Assembly (NCBI GenBank): GCA_016617855.1
Contig: JAECUM010013009.1
Coordinates: 62,001-126,000, forward strand
Direction of reading: 5' to 3'
Length of the DNA: 64,000 bases
Source: Megalonaias nervosa
Taxonomy: Eukaryota > Mollusca > Bivalvia > Unionida > Unionidae
Notes under the pieces: model-generated
What the model saw: the letters and a program-made list of their open reading frames with translations, nothing else
Database searches by the model: none
What the model was told of the DNA's origin: nothing
Shown here: piece after piece, positions 46,827-59,368 of the stretch
Position numbering within the stretch: the stretch's first letter is position 1
Layout: every line of letters begins with the position of its first letter
Made by a program: the position numbers and the translations under genes

Positions 46827-46868
46827 GAAAGAGATTGAGAGAGAATGAGATCGAGATCGAGATCGTGA
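46827..46868. repeat. (GA)n/(GATC)-rich microsatellite
   Basis: 'gagagagaatgagatcgaga' followed by 'tcgagatcgtgatc'. Confidence 0.8.
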
Positions 46869-47189
46869 TCTAATTCCAAACAGGAATAAAATTTGGTCCG
46901 ATTTCACACAGTAAAAATGATGCACATAATGACAATGCTAAATTTGTAACATGTTTTGAAGTGAAGGCAACTGCCTCTTCAATGCAATTTAAGCTGCTGT
47001 AACAATGGTTGTGACCAGAAAAAGAATGACGGTGTGCATAGGCCAGGATCATGGGTTAGTTCTGAGATCTTATTTCAGACTATCATATGGGAGGGTGAAT
47101 TCACATACACAGTTAAGGTATTTTCTGTCTAGAAAAGAGCTAAAGCTATACAACAAGAACAGGCTATGTATTATTGATATTAAATTACC

Positions 47190-47300
47190 AAGCTCCACTC
47201 ATTTATCTTAAGTTAGAAAGCAGCAAAGCAAACATGACTAAGCCTAATATATTGACATGTGACCTTGACCATGAAGATAGAACCACTAAAGTGGTGGTCA
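47190..47300. repeat. degenerate repeat, 'tgtgaccttgacc' type 2, further unit
   Basis: 'aagctccactcatttatctt', 'aagttagaaagcagcaaagc', 'aaacatgact' and 'gacatgtgaccttgaccat'. It is followed at about 47,330-47,640 by a unit of the 'aagttttaaagcaatccac' family. Confidence 0.6.
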
Positions 47301-47879
47301 ACACACATATTTGGTATGAAATAAGGTTGTGCCAAGTTTCATTCTCTAACCTTAAATGGCCCCAAAATTATATAATGGAATACAATGTAAGCTGTAGAAA
47401 TGCTCACATAATTATACTCCTGCCTCTCCCACACCCCATTCTTAAACAATGGAGACTGAAGAGAATGAAAGAAATGCATAACTCTTTTGAGAAAAGTACG
47501 AGTACAATGATTTTTCAACATGCATATCTTCTTTAGATGACCATAATATATATTAAGTTTTAAAGCAATCCACTAAATAATGCAAGAGTAGTTGCATCTA
47601 TACAATTTTATTGTAAATTGCATCCAGGTGCACTGATCAGCCTGGATGCACATTACCATATATGGATTTTGCTCCCATTCCAACTTGTCAGAGATCTTGA
47701 TGATAAAACCTTACATTACGTCAATTGGTCAAAACCTGATCAGGTATATGACCTCATTAATGTCCACACATGTCAATCAAAATCCTCAGCAACCTCAATG
47801 ATATAAGCTTACATACCAAACTGGATTAGAAATATGACCTCTACACTGCAAACAAGGTTAGTCACTCAGATGCAAGGTC

Positions 47880-48014
47880 TCCTCATTAATATGCATAGGT
47901 GTCACTCATTAATATGCATGGATTTCACTCATTAATATGCATGGATATTATTAATATGTATGGATGTCACTGATTAATATGCATGGATGTCACTCATTAA
48001 TATGCATGGCTGTT
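47880..48014. repeat. 23-24-bp tandem repeat x6
   Basis: Six copies of 'cactcattaatatgcatgga' plus 'tgt'. Confidence 0.92.
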
Positions 48015-48489
48015 ACCCATGAGTGAAATTATATGCCAACCCCCTAAAGGGGTATAAATGAAATCCAAGTGGACAAAATGATAAATCTGACACTGACATT
48101 TTGTATTATTATTCAAAGTTGAGACTAGTTCACTATCCAGTTCTCTTCATTAATGCAATGAATCTGACAGACAGGTTTCAAACTGAAGAGATCAGTCTGT
48201 TTTCTAGGAAATTTGTCATATACAATTGCTATAAACAGAATTGAAAGAAGATACATGCGTTACTGTACTCTTCTGAATATGCATACACTATGTGGAAGCC
48301 TTCTTTTCTACAATTTTCTTATAGTGTTTGGGGATAATTTGAGCTTAACAATGGGCAAACGCAATGTACCAAAAAAGCATAATCAAAACTAAGGTGAGTG
48401 CAAGATGATATTCAGTGTACAACATTCTAATAATTCTACCAACTTCATTAATGGTTAGCAGGTACGAAGAAAATGACAGTTGGCCTTGA

Positions 48490-49199
48490 AGATAGGACCC
48501 ACAATGTGGCATGCTGACACACTTGCTAGTGATTAAGTATACCAACTCCCAATGTGGCATGAGGACACACTTTTTAGCGATTAAGTACACTAACCCTCAA
48601 TGAGGCATGCAGACACACTTTCTAGTGATTAAGTACACCAACCCCAAATGTGGCATGCTGATATACTTTCTAGTGATTAAGTATGCCAACCCCTAATGTG
48701 GCATGCAGACACTTTCAAGTGATTAAATACACCAACCCCCAATGTCGCATGACACACTCTCTAGTGATTATGTACACCAACCCCCAATTTGGCATGCAGA
48801 CACACTTTCAAGTGATTAAGTACACCAACCCCCAATGTGGCATGCAGACACTTTCTAGCGATGAAGTACACCAACTCCCAATGTGGCACGAGGACACACT
48901 TTTTAGCGATTAAGTACACTAACCCTCAATGAGGCATGCAGACACACTTTCTAGTGATTAAGTACACCAACCCCAAATGTGGCATGCTGATATACTTTCT
49001 AGTGATTAAATACACCAACCCCTAATGTGGCATGCAGACACTTTCAAGTGATTAAATACACCAACCCCCAATGTCGCATGACACACTCTCTAGTGATTAA
49101 GTACACCAACCCCCAATGTGGCATGCAGACACACTTTCAAGTGATTAAGTACACCAACCCCCAATGTGGCATGCAGACACACTTTCAAGTGATTAAGTA
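48490..49199. repeat. ~48-bp minisatellite S with 329-bp higher-order unit
   Basis: About 17 subunits of 'gtgattaagtacaccaaccc' plus 'ccaatgtggcatgcagacac' and 'actttcaa', 38-48 bp each. Variant subunits recur in the same order: 48,541-48,869 and 48,870-49,198 are nearly identical 329-bp blocks. The array is cut at TA (49,198-49,199) by the next element and resumes at 50,878. Confidence 0.95.
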
Positions 49200-50877
49200 C
49201 CGTATTTACCGTACATGTTGGGACACTGTATTTGTTGGGTCACCATAAATTAATGTTAAAAGTAATTTTTTGTGCACTGTATGCCCTCGGACACATTGGG
49301 TTTTTTTGAGTCGTAAGTTGTGGGACACCTTTTACATCATTCGAAAATTACATGTCAGAAAATGCACTCCAACTGAAATTTTATTTTAAAAAATGTAAAA
49401 CTGTGTACTGGAGATAAAACTCTTTAATCCACTGCAGCAGCATCTCATCAACACAACCCTTCTCCTGCACACATATGATCCATTCTTTTGGTGCATGAAT
49501 ATTTTTTTTAGCTTTCTCATACTGTGAAAAATTGTTAGAGCAATACATCACTTGAAGCTGAAACTGCAAGGACTAAAGTCAGATTTTTTTCAAATCTGCA
49601 CCAGTATTGCTAATTCTCACACTTTTGACCCCCATCTTATTGTCGGTCTGTCCAAGAATGCGATCAAAGTACACTAAAATTTCATCTGTGTTAATGTTCA
49701 TATCATATTATTGGCAAAATCATCTGCATCTCTTCTGGCCTTATCGAATTCATCACATGATTTTATTTTCTCCAAATCTTCTGGCCAACGCTGGGTCACT
49801 GACTTCCGTGCATGAAGCACTATATTGTGTCACTTTAAAAATTGTTCCATTTATTTTCAAAATGCCTGTAAATACCGGCGAAAAGGAACCAAATACTGCT
49901 TCCATATCTCAGCCATCTTTGTATAGTAAACCCCCCCCCAAGGGCACACGTAAAAGAATCCACAGTCAGCTTCCGATGTCGGCTTGCTTTGCAATAAAAT
50001 AACCTTTGTATTGATATCCTTAAAAAATAAAAAAAAATATCCAAAGTAGGCTTCTGAGGTCGGCTTGCTTTGTAATAAAAATAACCTTTGTCTCTGATGT
50101 CCTGTTGGTAAGTTCAAAGAAGGAGTTTACTGCTTGCTGCCAGTTGTGTTTATTCACCACCCAGGCTTCTATGTGCTTGGCATCCATAGTAATAATTGAT
50201 ACAAAGGAGCATTATTGTCTGCAGGTAAATAGTAATGATACTTTTGTAACCCGTGCTGGCAAAAAGATTGTTACTTACACTCAAGTGAATGTGTTTTCAA
50301 TGATTTTTATTTGCGAGATACTGTCATACAGTAGACCTGGATATAATTCAATCTTGATCATTTTGCACCTCACACTGTGTCATGCATGAGTGACAGTGGT
50401 CTTCAAGATACTGGTTGATTATTTCCCTCTTGTTTGTGATTTTGTTGGATCCAGTTTTCAGTTGGTTGACATATTCAAACATCTGAGCACAACCAAACAC
50501 AATTTGTTTTTCAATGTCCATGTCAATGAACAATGTGGCATGTGTTATCAGACAAAAGCAATACATGCTACAGTATGGAAGCCTATACTACATATACGGA
50601 TTTCGTGGATATATTTTATTCTTTAATGATCATGATGAAAAAAAGGAATAAATGATGACAATGCAAGGTTAGTTTCTTTCTTTTTATTATCAAATAAGCA
50701 TTTTGTTTATCTATTTTACTGTAATGTGCAGTGGGGGTGAGCACAAATGCAATACAAATTTATTTCGTTTGGTAAGTCTTGGGACATATGACCTAGGTGA
50801 AAAAAGGTTTCACTATAAGTTCTGGGACATGAAAAAATAATTATTTTACTATTTCCCAATATATATGGTAAATAGGG
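49200..50877 (-). mobile_element. internally deleted pogo-like element
   Basis: A 1.68-kb relative of the element at 34,954-38,331. TA at 49,198-49,199 and 50,878-50,879; removing the insert restores 'gattaagTAcaccaaccc'. Left end CCGTATTTACCGTACATGTT then GGGACAC; right end inward CCCTATTTACCATATATATT. Transposase remnants on the minus strand are 'HAPKEWIICVQEKGCVDEML' (49,480-49,420) and, from the DNA-binding part, 'QRWPEDLEKIKSCDEF' (~49,780). The middle and C-terminal catalytic regions are missing. 49,960-50,870 is homologous to 37,430-38,330. Confidence 0.9.
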
Positions 50878-50985
50878 TACACCAACCCCCAATGTGGTAT
50901 GCAGACACACTTTCAAGTGATTAAGTACACCAACCCCCAATGTTGCATGCAGACACATTTTCAAGTGATTAAGTACACCAAAATT
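50878..50985. repeat. minisatellite S, right part
   Basis: Two and a half subunits resuming in register after the pogo-like insertion. Confidence 0.92.
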
Positions 50986-52135
50986 TGTAAAGCGCTATTG
51001 AGTTGTTCTTTTTCTGATCCAACAAGTTCTGAAGTTGAAAGATCACTCTCCTCAAACATTTTTCACTTACAGAACATCCATAAGTCACATCCATAAAGAA
51101 TGTTTTTCATAACACCTGGTGCCCTTTGTTTTAAAGTATAGACTGGTCTGCTACTTAAATCATGATCAAAATATAATAAATGGGTGAGACAACTGTGACA
51201 ACCTGTCTGTTTTCGTTGCAATGTCTCATTATGCAGCTGCTATAAATAGAAAATAAGGAAAGTACCTGTTGGTTTATGATTAATTAATACTCTTATGGTA
51301 TTCTTATGTAGCAGTCTTCTCCTTTAGAATATTATGAAATTTATAAAATGTGTGGGACTAAAAATGACAAATTTCTATTGCTTTATTTTAATTTTACGTT
51401 TCATGTATTTAAAAAGCGTAATCCATATACATCTAGGCATAAGACGTAATTAGGTGGAAAGAAGCATAATGATTATGCCAAATGTAATGGCTGGCATGTA
51501 TGTAACAGTTCCTGCAAACCAATTTCATGTCTCCAAATGAATTTAGATAACATAAGCAATGCATCAATTAATAACAAAATTTTCTTCCTGTCTGTTGACA
51601 TGTTCTACAGTTCATACCTTCATACATCTGTGATAATATTTTGTGATCCACATGTTACATGGTTCATAGAGCTCCAGAGAGTTGTTTTTTCAAGGATATT
51701 AAAAGTATTTTTTCTTACGGAAATTGACTTTTCTGCATAAGTTTATTTGTTTATCCCTGCATAAATCGGTACAAAAATAGAAGAAAAAAAGAAGAAAAAC
51801 TAATTACCACTCCACTGCTACTCCATCTGGTAACTATCTGTGTTGTATGTCATTGATCCACTCCACTGCATCCCATTTTATTTATTTTTTTGTTTTGTAT
51901 TCCATCAGATAAATTTAATGACTTTTGGTTTAAGTCCAAAAATTTTAGCAAATTCAAGGACTTTTCAAGGATAAAACTAACCTTTTTAAAATTTAAGGAC
52001 TTTCAAGAAAACCCCTCAAATTCAACTATTTTCCAAGGTTGTATGAACGACGATGTGTTACAAACCTCAGACTTCCACAAGAACTAAGCTGGACTTTTCA
52101 GTAAGAATTAATGAACTGGCCAAATAACTACTCAC
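50986..52135. other. RSAD1-like intron, no recognisable feature
   Basis: Contains a short degenerate 'aaattcaaggacttttcaagg' motif repeated around 51,940-52,060. Nothing else was seen. Confidence 0.5.
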
Positions 52136-52186
52136 CTGAATGGCCTCACTGTACAAATCTGCCATGGTGTCAGAATCTGGTAATTC
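52136..52186 (-). CDS. RSAD1-like exon
   Basis: Acceptor 'tacttcatag' precedes 52,186; donor CAG|GTGAGT. It is 51 bp, phase 0 at both ends, and reads 'ELPDSDTMADLYSEAIQ', the family's LP..D.MADLYE.A block preceding 'LG..GF.RYEVSNFA'. The downstream intron is 10.5 kb and holds the DIRS-like element and the deleted pogo-like element. Confidence 0.93.
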
Positions 52187-52599
52187 CTATGAAGTAAATT
52201 TATGTAGAGTGAGTTCAAATCTAATTATGTTTTTTTAAAAAGATATCTTGCAAAAATTTCAATAAAATGAATGTAAATTATGTTAATTTGGTTGGTAAAC
52301 TACAAATGAGAATGACAGGTTATAGTCTCACATGTGGATAGGTTTGTCACCAGTATGACATATCCCTCATACAGCCACTCTATAAATAGACAAGTACTGA
52401 CATCATGTTAATATTTTTTTTGCAGTTGCTTCCCTTCATCATATGAACTAAAACAGAGAAGAATGCATAAAATGGCATTTACATTTCAACAAGAATGTTG
52501 TCGTCCAGAATTGGACAGATTTTTCAAATTGACACAATCTAAACTATTGTGACATTTAGGGAAAAATAAAAATTGAAATATTTATGTATGGAATTGTGT

Positions 52600-53075
52600 T
52601 AAAGTGAGAACCTCATTATGTACTGAAGCACAGTACAGTGAGATCATCTATATACTGAATCACAGCATAGCGTGAATAATCTATGTAATGAATCACAGTA
52701 TAGCGAGATCATGTATATATTGAATCATGGTATAGCAAGATCATATATGTACTAAATCATGGTATAATGAGATTATGTATGCACTGAATCACAGTATAGC
52801 AAGATCATGCATGTATTGAATCATGGTACAGCAAGACCATGCATGTATTGAATCATGGTATATTGAGATCATGCGTAAACTGAATCATGGTATAGAGAGA
52901 TCATGTATGTACTGAATTGCTTTATAGTGAGATCATTATGTACTGAATCACAGTATAGTGAGATCATGCATGTATTGAATCACGGTATATTGAGACCATA
53001 TACATACTGAATCACGGTATAGTGAGATCATGCATGTATTGAATCATGGTATAGCGAGACCATGTATGTACTGAA
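52600..53075. repeat. 32-bp minisatellite T, left part
   Basis: About 14 copies of 'gagatcatgtatgtactgaa' plus 'tcatggtatagc'. It breaks off at 'tactgaa' (53,075), where a LINE is inserted, and resumes with 'tcacagtatag' at 59,707. Confidence 0.95.
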
Positions 53076-53543
53076 GAATAATAATAATAATAATAATAAT
53101 GACTTTATTTAAACAAGAAGCTTATTTGATCAACTGACCAATCTTCCATAAAGCCTTCTACATTGGCATCTGTATAAATATATGCATATATACTGCACAG
53201 TGTTTACAAGATGAGGTGTCTTTAGACAACAAATGCCATTAAAATCTAGACAACTGATGTAATGCTACAATAAAATATGTACAATTCTTCAAGGATGAGT
53301 ATATACAGGATTCATACAAATAGTAGTAGCATACCTGTGTAAAACATTATAGGGGAGTACATGATAACAATGTTGTAAAAAGCAGTAGTACTGAATTAAA
53401 CAAAATCATACAAATGATTGTTTCTGTAGATGTTGACTACGAAGTTTTTTAAAAGCTTGGCATGTGTCAGCTGACTTTATAAAAGGTAGTATGGAATTCC
53501 ATAGTTTGGCTCCAGAAAAAGCAAACCTCTTTTTATAAAACTC

Positions 53544-56390
53544 TTAATTTGGTTTAGGTAAATATAACTTGTTGTTTGAGATGGATCTCCGTTCATACAT
53601 ATGTACATTTTTAACAAATTTAAAATTACATTTAAGATAATCAGGAGCCAAACCATGTAAGGATTTATAGACTAGTAAACCCTTCTGAAATTGAGTTCTC
53701 TGCTGAAATGGAAGCCACTTTAGGGTTTTAAAAAGATTTTTTGATGGTGTATCTAAATCAGCATCAAGAATAACTCTAGCTGCTCTTTTTTGAAATTTCA
53801 GTAATCTTTCCTGACTTTCTATACCACTATTGCCCCAGACAGAACGACGATATTCTAGGTGTGGCATGATATATGCATTGTAGAATATCTTTCTGTTTTT
53901 GAGGGAGATAGGATTTTATTCTGTTCAAGAGATAAAGCAGTAAATTAACCTTTTTAATGACCTTATCAACTTGTATTTTCCAGCACAAGATAAGGTCTAT
54001 CATAATGCCAAGTAGTTTTTCATTTTCAGACTGTTGCATATCAATTCCTTTTATCATTACTCTGAAATAATTTTTCTCAGCTTTTACTCTTGCTCAACTA
54101 CCTATGATCATGGCTTTTGATTTGGCTGCATTTATCTTCATACCATTGTGTTCACACCAGTTATTTATTTTTACCAAATCTTTAATTTAGTGCTAATCTC
54201 ATGGCCTGTTTAACCAATGTTACATAATGTTGTATCATCTGCGAACATGGTGGTGGATAGCTCAATGTGATATGGTAAATCGTTGATGTACAGCAGAGAG
54301 AGTAATGGTCCAAGAACTGAACCTTGTGGAACACCTGACTTTATCAGTTTCTTATCTGAAAATTTATTTAAAATAGAAACTTGTTTTTGTCTGCCTTCAA
54401 GATAGGATCAAAACCAAGTTAATTTTTCATGGTTAATTTGATATATATTGAGCTTTTCCAGCAGGATTCTGTGATTTACTAGGTCAAAAGCCTTTGAAAG
54501 GTCAAGAAACACTATGCCAACAAGGTTGCTCTGATCTATTGCTGTTAACCAATCATTCACCATTCTAGTTAGTGTAGTCTGGCATGAATGTCCTTCACGG
54601 AAGCCTGATTGTTATGAATGTAGCAGATTAAATGATTCCAGGTAGTTTCTAAATTCATTACAAACATGTCCTTCTAATATCTTTGAAAGTGATGATAAAA
54701 CTGATATAGGTCTATAGTTCTTCATATCAGAAAGATCTCCCTTCTTATGTATTGGAGTTACTTTTGCCAGTTTTAGCCTGTTTGGAAAAATACCTGCAGA
54801 AATACTTACATTGAAGATATACATAAGTGAAGGTACAATCACTTTAGAATTTTAGGAATTTAGCACTTATATTATCTAGATCTGTTGCTGTTGTGACATC
54901 AAGTTGGTCTAATTCATTTAAAATGAATTTAAGGCTTATTTTAGGGATTCTGAAGCACTCTTCTTTGCTAAGTTTTGAAGAAATATGTTCATGTAATTCA
55001 TCACTGGAGAATCTTCCAGGAGTTGTGAAATCCACAAGTTTTTCGTTTATATTCACAAAGTAATCATTGAGTGCACTTGCAATTTCAAGAGGTTTTTGCT
55101 TAATATCACCATTTGCATCACTAATACATGTAAATGGCAGATTACTGACAGATTTGCCTCTCAAGTCATTGAAGGTCTTCCAGAGTTTTCAAGGATTCTT
55201 TTTTGTAATACTATCTGATATTTCAATGGAATAATAAGTTTTCTTTGCATTTTGAATCATTGACTTGACTCTGTTTCTCCATAATCTGTAATTGTCAGTT
55301 TCTTTAATTTATGAAATCTATCCCTTGTCTTAATAGCATTCAGTATATCACATGTAATCCAGTTTGGCTGATTTTATTGCTTGACTCTCTCTTGAAATTA
55401 AAAGGAGCATGAGTGCTCAGGGTGTCAGTAAACATATCTAACCAGATGTCAAGTCATCTGATGGGTCATCAAAACATTCAATAACTGACCAAGGGATATC
55501 TTTCAGTTCTTAAGGAATATTTGTGAATCTTTTCATTTTTTGATGCTTGATATATTTGTGATGGTAAGGTTTACTTTTTTGACTTAATTTTCATGTACAG
55601 CATATAGGATAATGATCACTTATGGAATATTGGGGAACTGCAACTTCTATAATACTGTCAGCATTGTTAGTATAAATATGATCAATTAGTGTTTCAGATA
55701 CCTCTGTTATCCTAGTGGGTACATGAACTAGCTGTTGATAATTCAGGGAATTCATGGTTTTAATCCAAATCTGATTGGTATCATAAAGTAAATTTTAATT
55801 GAAGTCACCTAATAAACAGACTTCTTTGTTTTCTATATACAGAGTTTCAAGCTTGTTTTGAAATGTATTATACCAAGCATTGTCAGTGTTTGGTGGTCTA
55901 TATTTACAACCCAATACAACTGGTTTTTGGACATTATGTCTCATTTCAAGCCAGATTATATCCATACCAATTTGCTCAAGATGATATCAACGTTTTAAAG
56001 GAATGCCATCCTTAATGTAAATGAGAAGTCCACCACAGTTTTGGACAAGTTGGTCTTTTCTTTGAAAACTATAGTTAGGAATTTTAAGTTCATCATCATG
56101 TAAACGTTCATGTAAGAAGGTTTCACTGAATGCAAAAATATCAATTACTGAATTATTTCCTGAAAGAAGTAATTTGATTTCATCTAGTTTCGGAAAAAGA
56201 TAATGAATGTTCTGATGGCAAATTTTGAGACCTTTTTGCTTAAGCCACTGATTTTGAGAGAATTCTGAGTTTTTATGGTTTTGAGATGAATGATATAGAA
56301 TATCTAAATTAATATTTTCACTATCAATATATGAACCATGATATTCCTCTAAATTTTCTTTTATACATTGTCCTAAACACGACTATCAAC
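53544..56390 (-). pseudogene. LINE ORF2 (endonuclease-reverse transcriptase), decayed
   Basis: Endonuclease blocks on the minus strand: 'GGLLIYIKDGIPLKR' (~56,010), 'VVLGCKYRPPNT', 'CLLGDFN' (~55,810) and 'YSISDHYPICCT' (~55,600). RT blocks: 'AKVTPIHKKGDLSDMKNYRP' (~54,740), 'ISVLSSLSKILE', 'GIVFLDLSKAFDLVNHRIL' (~54,490), 'SGVPQGSVLGPLL' (~54,330), 'YINDLPY' and 'TMFADDT' (~54,245). The catalytic FADD is intact here. C-terminal region: 'LLKFQKRAARVILD' and 'LLVYKSLHGLAPDYL' (53,780-53,640). At least ten stops or shifts are scattered through it. Confidence 0.92.
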
Positions 56391-56659
56391 TGTTTCTTCA
56401 GAAGATTTTTCAATGACTCTTGAAACATTAGCACATTCAACAGTTATGTCAGTAGCAGTTACAAAATTATGGCCACTTTCATTGATGGAAGCACTTAATG
56501 GCATTGCACCAGAGGTAATTCCATGGACATCATCACTCACTGGGGTATCTGTAGTTTGTTTTCTGTCATCACAGGGAGAATTACACTTAGTAGATCATGT
56601 AGGATGTTTTGAAGTTTCTGGAAAAATGCATTTGGGTGTTAAACTTTAGGCCTCATCTA

Positions 56660-58690
56660 CACTGCCATTTTCCTAAAACTTCATATTAGAGTGGAACATT
56701 TTGCAGTGTTTTGCCTTATGCCCATACTGTAGACAGTCATGACACTGTATTTTACTTGTGTGTCTGCATGATTGCACATTATGCCCTTGTTCAAAACAGT
56801 GTCTCCTTGATTTCTGATGATGGTTAGAACAGTTTACATGGTCCCAATTATGTTTGTGATCTACATTTCTATGCCTTTTAGAGGCATCATAGCTGTGCTT
56901 TAGTATTGGGAAAATCTCATTTACTTCATTAAGAAAGTGGACAGACCATTCTTATTTAAATGAATTTTGTCTTTCACCATTAAGTGTTCCTGAGCTAATC
57001 CAGACTTGGTCATGAATCCATGTTCAATGTCTATCATTTTGTGATTCCACTCCTGACATAGATGTTTAATTAGAGCATTCAACTCAAGAATGTCCGTGTC
57101 AATTCTTGGGCATGCACTGCATAAAAAGACGAGCAGTTAGGATTTTCCAGGTATATGTTGTTTAGGATGTTATAAAAATTGGTTTTAATCTGGTCCATAA
57201 GAACATTGTTACTTACATCATTGCCACCAACAATGAATATAATGGTGTCAAATTGAGAAAGGTTAATTTTTCTCATGGCATCAAATATATGACCAGTTTC
57301 TGCCCCAGGTTAACACTTAACTTGAACCCAATGTTTCAGACCTCTTTCATTTACATATTTATGGAGTCTCCAATTATGCGATTGGTTTTTCTGGAATTAT
57401 AATGTTCTTTGATGTTTTCTTCTCTGTCTTTGGTAGAATCCAGTGTATTATGAAATCTAAACATGCCTGAGAAGTGAAGGCCCTTTACTGCTATTTGTGA
57501 CATTGTGTGGTAGAGATTTTTCCACTGTAGCTTGAGGGACTCTAGGGTTTTTCCCTATATTCTGGGTGGGTTTGGAATTATTATTTTCTCTTTGGGCGTT
57601 TTCTTTTATTTTCATAAGCCGGCTTATTTCACTGATGTGCTTTTGTGACTCTTCTTTGCGAGTACTTACAATTTCTGTTTTCATATTTAGAATGTCTTCC
57701 TGCATTGCTGCTAAAATGTCAGGATGCATGCTGTTTGAAGCAGCATAGCCATATTTCAGCTGCATTTCTGATAGGAGTGAATCCGTCTTTATTTAATTAT
57801 TTTACTTTCTCTTTCATTTTTGTGTTGTCCTCTTCCAGAATAAGGCAACGGCTTGATGTCTTACTTAGGTCACATCTGATGGTTTTATTTATTTTTTCAA
57901 GGCTCATAAATTTAGTCTTGAAATCTGATAGCTGTTTTTCAAGCTTTTCATGCTTATTCCTTGCCGACTCCTGTTTGGTTGTTAAAGATTTACATTCCTT
58001 TGACAGTTTCTTGCCTTTTGCTGTCATTTTTGCAAGTTCTTGTTGAAGCAATTTGTTTTCCCTCACAAGGGTTGTCATGTCTTTTTCACCCTGCAGTCCA
58101 GAAACTTTATCTGACTGACCATCAGCCTTTGTGATGGCCTTGGGCACTTTATCTGACTGAGCATCAGCCTATGTGATGGCCTTGGGGAGCAAGTCATTAT
58201 TATTGTTTTCTCCAGTTAGCTCAGCTGAAATTTCCTCACCACTGTGGTTTTCAGTTTCTGGTTTCTGAAGGGAGGAAGATCTTAGGCAAATTTCACCAGA
58301 GTTAGTTGCTGTAACAGCACTTATTTCTGTGTCTTAATTCCCAGTGGGGAGAAACGTACATGACTCTGTTAAATGAATAGTAAACCCACTAGATGTTAGC
58401 AAAGACTGGTTTGGGGTGCTACTGGCATGCAAAATATTCTGATAGTTTCCATGATTACTTGTTTCAGAATAAATTTCTGCAGCTAGGAGATGAAAATTAG
58501 TTTCTGTCTATTCTTTATAGTTAGGCCCCTGAATAAGTAAAGTATTTGTGAAACTATAAAGAGTCACTGTAACTTTGCAGGACTGCAGATTTTCTGGTGA
58601 TTCAGGATTCTGAAGATCAAGCCATTATGCCTGTTATCATTTCCTTGACCATATCTTGAGGTCATCTTGTTCTGCCATTCTGATATAAGC
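56660..58690 (-). pseudogene. LINE ORF1 with coiled coil, SGNH esterase and zinc knuckle, decayed
   Basis: Starts near 58,677 ('MAEQDDLKIW'). 'VTLYSFTNTLLIQGPNY' (~58,560) is a block I associate with ORF1 proteins of this LINE group. A long charged coiled coil follows (58,080-57,800: 'LVRENKLLQQELAKM', 'ARNKHEKLEKQLSDFKTKF'). The SGNH hydrolase has 'RIIGDS' (block I, ~57,370), 'IIFIVGGNDVSN' (block III, ~57,230) and 'VKDKIHLNKNGLS' (DxxH, block V, ~56,960). At the end is a CCHC knuckle 'CHDCLQYGHKAKHC' (~56,730) and a degenerate one 'HCFEQGHNVQSC' just before it. Frameshifts and stops disable it. The domain order fits CR1/L2-type ORF1. Confidence 0.88.
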
Positions 58691-59317
58691 TTTATATTAC
58701 ACTTATAGAGTTTGTGTTGTACTTTAGACTGTAATTATCAACATCAATATTTGACATTTGTTTTGTGGGTGTAGTGTAAATTTCACTTTCAGAGAATCCC
58801 AAGAAGTTGCTGCTTTCTAGTGAGTTATCTTGAATCAAATACAATAGATTGATTGAGTCTTCCATGGTAAAAATGTAAACAAAAAGTGTCATTTCTTTAG
58901 GATCTGTTATCATATTTCAAACAGAGATGGGCTGAATGTAATCAAACACAAGAACAGAGATCTTTCATTTTGAATCCAGATGGTCATATCCTGATGTTAA
59001 CATTGATGGATTTCTTCTATTCTGTGCCAGTGCAGTAAATGATCTAAGTTTAGATATAGCCATTGTAGTTCAACTTTGTCCACTTGGGTAGCCATCTTGG
59101 ATTACCTAAAATCCTTTGTTTTGAACAGGTTTCCAAAATTCTCTTGAATAACTGATAATGTGCATATTAAATTTCACTTACACTAATTTAATATTTTCAT
59201 AAATCTACTGTATTAATTACGGCAATAGGTATTAGCTACACCAGTTATTACACCAAATCCCTTGAATATTGAGCTGTAACTATAGTCCAAGATATAGTAC
59301 CTGATGTTAAATTGCTT

Positions 59318-59368
59318 TAAAAAAAGAAAAAAAAAAAAAGAAAGAAAAAAAAAGAAATAATAATAATA
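59318..59368. repeat. A-rich tract
   Basis: A-rich low-complexity run with G interruptions, ending 'aaataataataata'. Confidence 0.85.

Noticed and set aside
57566..58046. Plus-strand open frames with Ser/Phe/Leu-rich translation
   Set aside because: Antisense shadow of the LINE ORF1 coiled coil on the minus strand.
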